From Gigantopelta aegis (taxonomy: Eukaryota > Mollusca > Gastropoda > Neomphalida > Peltospiridae): a DNA stretch of 64,000 bases. The translations under genes were made by a program, and so were the position numbers. The notes below the pieces were generated by a model. It ran no database searches. It was not told where the DNA came from and saw only the letters and a program-made list of their open reading frames with translations. Position 1 is the first letter of the stretch. Each line of letters begins with the position of its first letter. Shown here one piece after another: positions 39,901 to 48,900 of this stretch. The stretch lies in contig NC_054701.1 of NCBI RefSeq assembly GCF_016097555.1, positions 1,103,049 through 1,167,048 of the forward strand, read 5' to 3'.

Positions 39901-42900
39901 TGACAGCCTTCCTAGATACTAAAGGGCCCTCATTAAACAATTCACTTTCATTTCTAGACCCAACTGTTGTGACAGCCTTCCTAGATACTAAAGGGCCCTC
40001 ATTGAACAATTCACTTTCATTTCTAGACCCAACTGTTGTGACAGCCTTCCTAGATACTAAAGGGCCCTCATTGAACAATTCACTTTCATTTGTAGACCCA
40101 ACTGTTGTGACAGCCTTCCTAGATACTAAAGGGCCCTCATTGAACAATTCACTTTCATTTGTAGACCCAACTGTTGTGACAGCCTTCCTAGATACTAAAG
40201 GGCCCTCATTGAACAATTCACTTTCATTTGTAGACCCAACTGTTGTGACAGCCTTCCTAGATACTAAAGGGCCCTCATTGAACAATTCACTTTCATTTGT
40301 ACACCCAACTGTTGTGACAGCCTTCCTAGATACTAAAGGGCCCTCATTGAACAATTCACTTTCATTTCTAGACCCAACTGTTGTGACAGCCTTCCTAGAT
40401 ACTAAAGGGCCCTCATTAAACAATTCACTTTCATTTCTAGACCCAACTGTTGTGACAGCCTTCCTAGATACTAAAGGGCCCTCATTAAACAATTCACTTT
40501 CATTTCTAGACCCAACTGTTGTGACAGCCTTCCTAGATACTAAAGGGCCCTCATTAAACAATTCACTTTCATTTCTAGACCCAACTGTTGTGACAGCCTT
40601 CCTAGATACTAAAGGGCCCAACTGTTGTAATAGCCTTCCTAGATACTAAAGGGCCCAACTGTTGTAATAGCCTTCCTAGATACTAAAGGGCCCAACTGTT
40701 GTAATAGCCTTCCTAGATACTAAAGGGCCCTCATTAAACAATTCACTTTCATTTCTAGACCCAACTGTTGTGACAGCCTTCCTAGATACTAAAGGGCCCA
40801 AATGTTGTAATAGCCTTCCTAGATACTAAAGGGCCCAACTGTTGTGACAGCCTTCCTAGATACTAAAGGGCCCAACTGTTGTGACAGCCTTCCTAGATAC
40901 TAAAGGGCCCAACTGTTGTAATAGCCTTCCTAGATACTAAAGGGCCCAACTGTTGTAATAGCCTTCCTAGATACTAAAGGGCCCTCATTAAACAATTCAC
41001 TTTCATTTGTAGACCCAACTGTTGTAATAGCCTTCCTAGATACTAAACGGCCCTCATTAAACAATTCACTTTCATTTGTAGACCCAACTGTTGTAATAGC
41101 CTTCCTAGATACTAAAGGGCCCAACTGTTGTAATAGCCTTCCTAGATACTAAAGGGCCCTCATTAAACAATTCACTTTCATTTGTAGACCCAACTGTTGT
41201 AATAGCCTTCGTAGATACTAAAGGGCCCAACTGTTGTAACAGCCTTCCTAGATACTAAAGGACCCAACTGTTGTGACAGCCTTCCTAGATACTAAAGGGC
41301 CCAACTGTTGTGACAGCCTTCCTAGATACTAAAGGGCCCAACTGTTGTAATAGCCTTCCTAGATACTAAAGGGCCCAACTGTTGTGACAGCCTTCCTAGA
41401 TACTAAAGGGCCCAACTGTTGTGACAGCCTTCCTAGATACTAAAGGACCCAACTGTTGTAATAGCCTTCCTAGATACTAAAGGGCCCAACTGTTGTAATA
41501 GCCTTCCTAGATACTAAAGGGCCCAACTGTTGTGACAGCCTTCCTAGATACTAAAGGACCCAACTGTTGTAATAGCCTTCCTAGATACTAAAGGGCCCTC
41601 ATTAAACAATTCACTTTCATTTGTAGACCCAACTGTTGTAATAGCCTTCCTAGATACTAAAGGGCCCAACTGTTGTAATAGCCTTCCTAGATACTAAAGG
41701 GCCCTCATTAAACAATTCACTTTCATTTCTAGACCCAACTGTTGTAACAGCCTTCCTAGATACTAAAGGGCCCAACTGTTGTAATAGCCTTCCTAGATAC
41801 TAAAGGGCCCTCATTGAACAATTCACTTTCATTTGTAGACCCAACTGTTGTAATAGCCTTCCTAGATACTAAAGGGCCCTCATTAAACAATTCACTTTCA
41901 TTTGTAGACCCAACTGTTGTAATAGCCTTCCTAGATACTAAAGGGCCCAACTGTTGTAATAGCCTTCCTAGATACTAAAGGGCCCTCATTAAACAATTCA
42001 CTTTCATTTCTAGACCCAACTTTTGTAACAGCCTTCCTAGATACTAAAGGGCCCAACTGTTGTAATAGCCTTCCTAGATACTAAAGGGCCCAACTGTTGT
42101 AACAGCCTTCCTAGATACTAAAGGGCCCTCATTAAACAATTCACTTTCATTTCTAGACCCAACTGTTGTGACAGCCTTCCTAGATACTAAAGGGCCCTCA
42201 TTAAACAATTCACTTTCATTTCTAGATCCAACTGTTGTGACAGCCTTCCTAGATACTAAAGGGCCCTCATTAAACAATTCACTTTCATTTCTAGACCCAA
42301 CTGTTGTGACAGCCTTCCTAGATACTAAAGGGCCCTCATTGAACAATTCACTTTCATTTCTAGACCCAACTGTTGTGACAGCCTTCCTAGATACTAAAGG
42401 GCCCTCATTGAACAATTCACTTTCATTTGTAGACCCAACTGTTGTGACAGCCTTCCTAGATACTAAAAGGCCCTCATTGAACAATTCACTTTCATTTGTA
42501 GACCCAACTGTTGTGACAGCCTTCCTAGATACTAAAGGGCCCTCATTGAACAATTCACTTTCATTTGTAGACCCAACTGTTGTGACAGCCTTCCTAGATA
42601 CTAAAGGGCCCTCATTGAACAATTCACTTTCATTTGTACACCCAACTGTTGTGACAGCCTTCCTAGATACTAAAGGGCCCTCATTGAACAATTCACTTTC
42701 ATTTCTAGACCCAACTGTTGTGACAGCCTTCCTAGATACTAAAGGGCCCTCATTAAACAATTCACTTTCATTTCTAGACCCAACTGTTGTGACAGCCTTC
42801 CTAGATACTAAAGGGCCCAACTGTTGTAATAGCCTTCCTAGATACTAAAGGGCCCAACTGTTGTAATAGCCTTCCTAGATACTAAAGGGCCCAACTGTTG

Positions 42901-45900
42901 TAATAGCCTTCCTAGATACTAAAGGGCCCTCATTAAACAATTCACTTTCATTTCTAGACCCAACTGTTGTGACAGCCTTCCTAGATACTAAAGGGCCCAA
43001 ATGTTGTAATAGCCTTCCTAGATACTAAAGGGCCCAACTGTTGTGACAGCCTTCCTAGATACTAAAGGGCCCAACTGTTGTGACAGCCTTCCTAGATACT
43101 AAAGGGCCCAACTGTTGTAATAGCCTTCCTAGATACTAAAGGGCCCAACTGTTGTAATAGCCTTCCTAGATACTAAAGGGCCCTCATTAAACAATTCACT
43201 TTCATTTGTAGACCCAACTGTTGTAATAGCCTTCCTAGATACTAAACGGCCCTCATTAAACAATTCATTTTCATTTGTAGACCCAACTGTTGTAATAGCC
43301 TTCCTAGATACTAAAGGGCCCAACTGTTGTAATAGCCTTCCTAGATACTAAAGGGCCCTCATTAAACAATTCACTTTCATTTCTAGACCCAACTGTTGTG
43401 ACAGCCTTCCTAGATACTAAAGGGCCCAACTGTTGTAATAGCCTTCCTAGATACTAAAGGGCCCAACTGTTGTAACAGCCTTCCTAGATACTAAAGGACC
43501 CAACTGTTGTGACAGCCTTCCTAGATACTAAAGGGCCCAACTGTTGTGACAGCCTTCCTAGATACTAAAGGGCCCAACTGTTGTAATAGCCTTCCTAGAT
43601 ACTAAAGGGCCCAACTGTTGTGACAGCCTTCCTAGATACTAAAGGGCCCAACTGTTGTGACAGCCTTCCTAGATACTAAAGGACCCAACTGTTGTAATAG
43701 CCTTCCTAGATACTAAAGGGCCCAACTGTTGTAATAGCCTTCCTAGATACTAAAGGGCCCAACTGTTGTGACAGCCTTCCTAGATACTAAAGGACCCAAC
43801 TGTTGTAATAGCCTTCCTAGATACTAAAGGGCCCTCATTAAACAATTCACTTTCATTTGTAGACCCAACTGTTGTAATAGCCTTCCTAGATACTAAAGGG
43901 CCCAACTGTTGTAATAGCCTTCCTAGATACTAAAGGGCCCTCATTAAACAATTCACTTTCATTTCTAGACCCAACTGTTGTAACAGCCTTCCTAGATACT
44001 AAAGGGCCCAACTGTTGTAATAGCCTTCCTAGATACTAAAGGGCCCTCATTGAACAATTCACTTTCATTTGTAGACCCAACTGTTGTAATAGCCTTCCTA
44101 GATACTAAAGGGCCCTCATTAAACAATTCACTTTCATTTGTAGACCCAACTGTTGTAATAGCCTTCCTAGATACTAAAGGGCCCAACTGTTGTAATAGCC
44201 TTCCTAGATACTAAAGGGCCCTCATTAAACAATTCACTTTCATTTCTAGACCCAACTTTTGTAACAGCCTTCCTAGATACTAAAGGGCCCAACTGTTGTA
44301 ATAGCCTTCCTAGATACTAAAGGGCCCAACTGTTGTAACAGCCTTCCTAGATACTAAAGGGCCCTCATTAAACAATTCACTTTCATTTCTAGACCCAACT
44401 GTTGTAACAGCCTTCCTAGATACTAAAGGGCCCAACTGTTGTAACAGCCTTCCTAGATACTAAAGGGCCCAACTGTTGTAATAGCCTTCCTAGATACTAA
44501 AGGGCCCAACTGTTGTAATAGCCTTCCTAGATACTAAAGGGCCCTCATTAAACAATTCACTTTCATTTCTAGACCCAACTGTTGTGACAGCCTTCCTAGA
44601 TACTAAAGGGCCCAACTGTTGTGACAGCCTTCCTAGATACTAAAGGGCCCAACTGTTGTAATAGCCTTCCTAGATACTAAAGGACCCAACTGTTGTAATA
44701 GCCTTCCTAGATACTAAAGGGCCCTCATTAAACAATTCACTTTCATTTCTAGACCCAACTGTTGTGACAGCCTTCCTAGATACTAAAGGGCCCAACTGTT
44801 GTAACAGCCTTCCTAGATACTAAAGGGCCCAACTGTTGTAATAGCCTTCCTAGATACTAAAGGGCCCAACTGTTGTAATAGCCTTCCTAGATACTAAAGG
44901 GCCCTCATTAAACAATTCACTTTCATTTCTAGACCCAACTGTTGTGACAGCCTTCCTAGATACTAAAGGGCCCAACTGTTGTGACAGCCTTCCTAGATAC
45001 TAAAGGGCCCAACTGTTGTAATAGCCTTCCTAGATACTAAAGGGCCCAACTGTTGTAATAGCCTTCCTAGATACTAAAGGGCCCAACTGTTGTAATAGCC
45101 TTCCTAGATACTAAAGGGCCCAACTGTTGTGACAGCCTTCCTAGATACTAAAGGGCCCAACTGTTGTGACAGCCTTCCTAGATACTAAAGGACCCAACTG
45201 TTGTGACAGCCTTCCTAGATACTAAAGGGCCCAACTGTTGTGACAGCCTTCCTAGATACTAAAGGGCCCAACTGTTGTAATAGCCTTCCTAGATACTAAA
45301 GGGCCCAACTGTTGTAATAGCCTTCCTAGATACTAAAGGGCCCTCATTAAACAATTCACTGAGATGTTATTAAGCTTTCTTTTCCTTTATTTGTTTGGGC
45401 GGGACATAGTCCAGTGGTAAAACGCTCGCTTGATGTGCGGTTGGTGTGGGATCGATCCCCATTGGTGGGCCCATTGGGCTATTTCTTGTTCCAGTCAGTG
45501 TATCATGACTGGTATATCAAAAGCTATGGTATGTGCTATCCTGTTTGTGGGAAAGTGCATATAAAAGATCTCTTGCTGCATGAGGAAAGACATAGCAGGT
45601 TTCCTCTGATGACCACGAGTCATGACCAAATGTTTGACATCCAATAGCCAATGACTGATTAATCAATGTGCTCTACTGGTGTCGTTAAACAAAACAAACT
45701 TCTTCTTTTTCTTTATTTATTAATATATCATTTCAGATTTTGCTTACAGATATATTTTTTTTAAATTATGATAAATTATCCTTTCCCACATTATAAGGAT
45801 CTTAAAAAAGCAATGCAACACTGTAAAAAATATTTTACAAAGTTTAACATAAATCAACAGGTTGTGGGTAAATCATGTATAAAATGATACATAAATATAT

Positions 45901-48900
45901 CTACCCATGGTCTTGAAACTTCTTAATGTCATCGGAAATACTCGAACCTCCAATACAAAGAATGGAAGTGAACTGGGTAAAATTTGTCAAGAAGTGGTCA
46001 ACAACTTCCGAGATCTGAAACGCCAACTCTCTTGTTGGAGTCAAGATCACTGCACCAATCTGAAATATGAAATAACAGGCATATTACAAGTGGTCCAGGT
46101 AGCAAATGCAGGTATTCCATGGACTAATTTGTAAACCAAGTTAGTAATTCAATGTGCAGTGTTATCGTTATCTCTAAAAGTAAGAGACTGTTTGAGAATA
46201 GCTACTGGCACAGTGAGATGTATAGTAGTATATATAAAAAATAGATGCCAGTGACCAGTGTATTATCCCAGCACTTGCCACTGCATATTTAAAGCAGACG
46301 TATTTTATATCATACTGCATGACCGATAAATAACAACACACAAACATGAAAACACTGTGGCCTCAATATATATTTCATTTTAATGGTGTCATAGGAACAG
46401 TCACAGCCTTGTCAAATCTTCCTATTGCCTTGGCCTTGTGTAGAGATGTGATTTTGTCACTAACCACCACAAAAGAGCACTTCAATTCAAATTATGTCAT
46501 TGTTTTAGCCATTACTTAAATCTTTGTTTTAAGTGAACACTCGTCTATTGGTGAGAACATTGTGTATTATTTATCATAACGCGCCAATGACACAAGTGTG
46601 TTATTCATTTAGAGACGTGATTGGCTGTTCCTACATGTAGGTGGTGATCCTGTCACCACTGCTATACCATCTAATGAAATGAGCACAGTCGAAATTGATT
46701 GCTCTGTGATGTACAAATTAACCTGAAACTGACTGCATAGGTTAACTACATTCACAAAATACAGTAAATATGATTTAGTTGAAAAAGAAATAAAATCCGC
46801 TTATTTGGATGTGCCTCATGCAAAAATATATATATTCAAATAAACAGCATATACAATAAACCGAAGTTACGATTTTGACATACGATATACCCAATTAGAA
46901 CCTCTTCATGATTTATGCAAACCCAATTTTGATTCTCCCAATTGGAGCCTCTTGACATGTGCAATTTTCATCGGAAACAGGTATGTATTTTGTGTTAATA
47001 AAATACTGATTCAAAGTTCCATATTGTGACTTCCGTTATCATTATCAAGTTTGTTTACAAACAAAATAAATACAAAAGGCAACAATTAATGCCATTTGTA
47101 GCGCCTAGACTTAGAACTGACTTGACTTGCGAAAGTCGTCCATATTTATTATGTGTTTGAACCCTTGTATGTACCCGTACTTCAGCCAAGGTAGTTCCAG
47201 TGGGTTTCCAATTTTGGCTATTTACGTAAATTTCAGAGAAAAAAAGTCAATTCTCTATTAACGTGGTGATCGGTAAATGTTTTCTTTGTATCAAAATGTG
47301 AATCAAAATAAAATGTTTGTTAAAGTTAATCCAGGTTACAAATGAACACAATTATCATGATGTCGGCCGTTCTTATTGTATTGTGTGATATTACCCGAGA
47401 ACTTCCGGTATTGACCCATTTGAAACAACTCTGCCATCTGATTCGTACTCACACTTTGGCCCAGTTTGTTTTAACTGCAGACAAATAGTTTTATTTTATA
47501 TATGGTAAAAATTATTTTAAAATTTTAAGGAAAGAATCTCAGGCTAGTGATAATATCTGTAGGCTAATGTATTTTTATATTTACTAACCTGACTGACTAT
47601 TTTTTGTTTTGTTTTCTTTGGTGTTTTGGGGGGTTTTTTTAATCGACCCATAAGGCTGGAACATGATAGTTCTACAAACTGTCCTTTTTTATTTTTGCAA
47701 AGTTTTCTTATTGCCAAACCAAATTTCATTAAAATTTCAATAAAAAACGAAATCAACAACCGAAAACTCTACTCTTTTGTCCAAACCGAAACTGAAACCG
47801 GAAACCAAAGCCAAATTTCATAACCGCACATCACTATATAAGATTAAGGGATGCCTGCTTACGAAACACACGTGGCCACAGACAAGGCGGTAAAGGCCGG
47901 CTTTGAACATTGATTGTCCCCCATTGTCTCAGTCATTGGGTCACATTTGAGATGAATCTCTCAGTTACTGAATTAATTAGTGTAATTAGAAAATGTATTG
48001 ATTAATACCTAGTCATCCGAAATCAATTAAGAAACAAGAAAACAAGTTTATTATAAGTCTTTATTTTATTTTAACAATGAAATTAAATCAAATTAATAAA
48101 AGTATTTATTTCAGCACGTAGGATAGTTCAGTATTACGTACGACCATAAATTTTTGGAAAACGCATCAAGTAGATCGGTCCATTACACAAAGTTTCTTAT
48201 GTTTTACATGCAGCTGTCACTCGACAAAGAAAATTTATATTCAAATATAAAATTAAAAAAACATTAAAAAATACAACCAATTAACCGCCGTCGTGGTTAG
48301 GCCATCAGTCTACAGGCTGGTAGGTACTGGGTTCAGATCCCAGTTGAGGCATGGGATATTTAATCCAGATACAGACTCCAAACCCCGAATGAGTGCTCTG
48401 CAAGGCTCAATGGGTAGGTGTAAACCACTTGCACCGACCAGTGATCCATAACTGGTTCAACAAAGGCCATGGTTTGTGCTATCCTGCCTGTGGGAAGTGC
48501 AACTAAAAGATCCCTTGCTGCTAATCGGAAAGAGTAACCCATGTAGTGGGGACAGTGGGTTTCCTCTCAAAATCTGTGTAGTCCTTAACCATATGTCTGA
48601 CGCCATATAACCGTAGATAAAACATTTCTTTCTTCTTTTTTTCCCCAATTAACTGTTGAATTTTTGTATTGTCATAATGGCAAATTGTTCTATCAGGACA
48701 AACATATTTAAATATCCGAAATATACAATAATCTGATATCCAAATATGTGGATCTGACTGTATTTTAAACATGGTTTTTTTAGGATAAGTAAGGAATAAC
48801 TTATTACATTCATATCCATTAGATACAGGGCAATTCCGTGGTCAAGTAAACCAATATGTCATTTTTAGAAACTCATTCAAGTAAGACAAGTTTGGTATCA

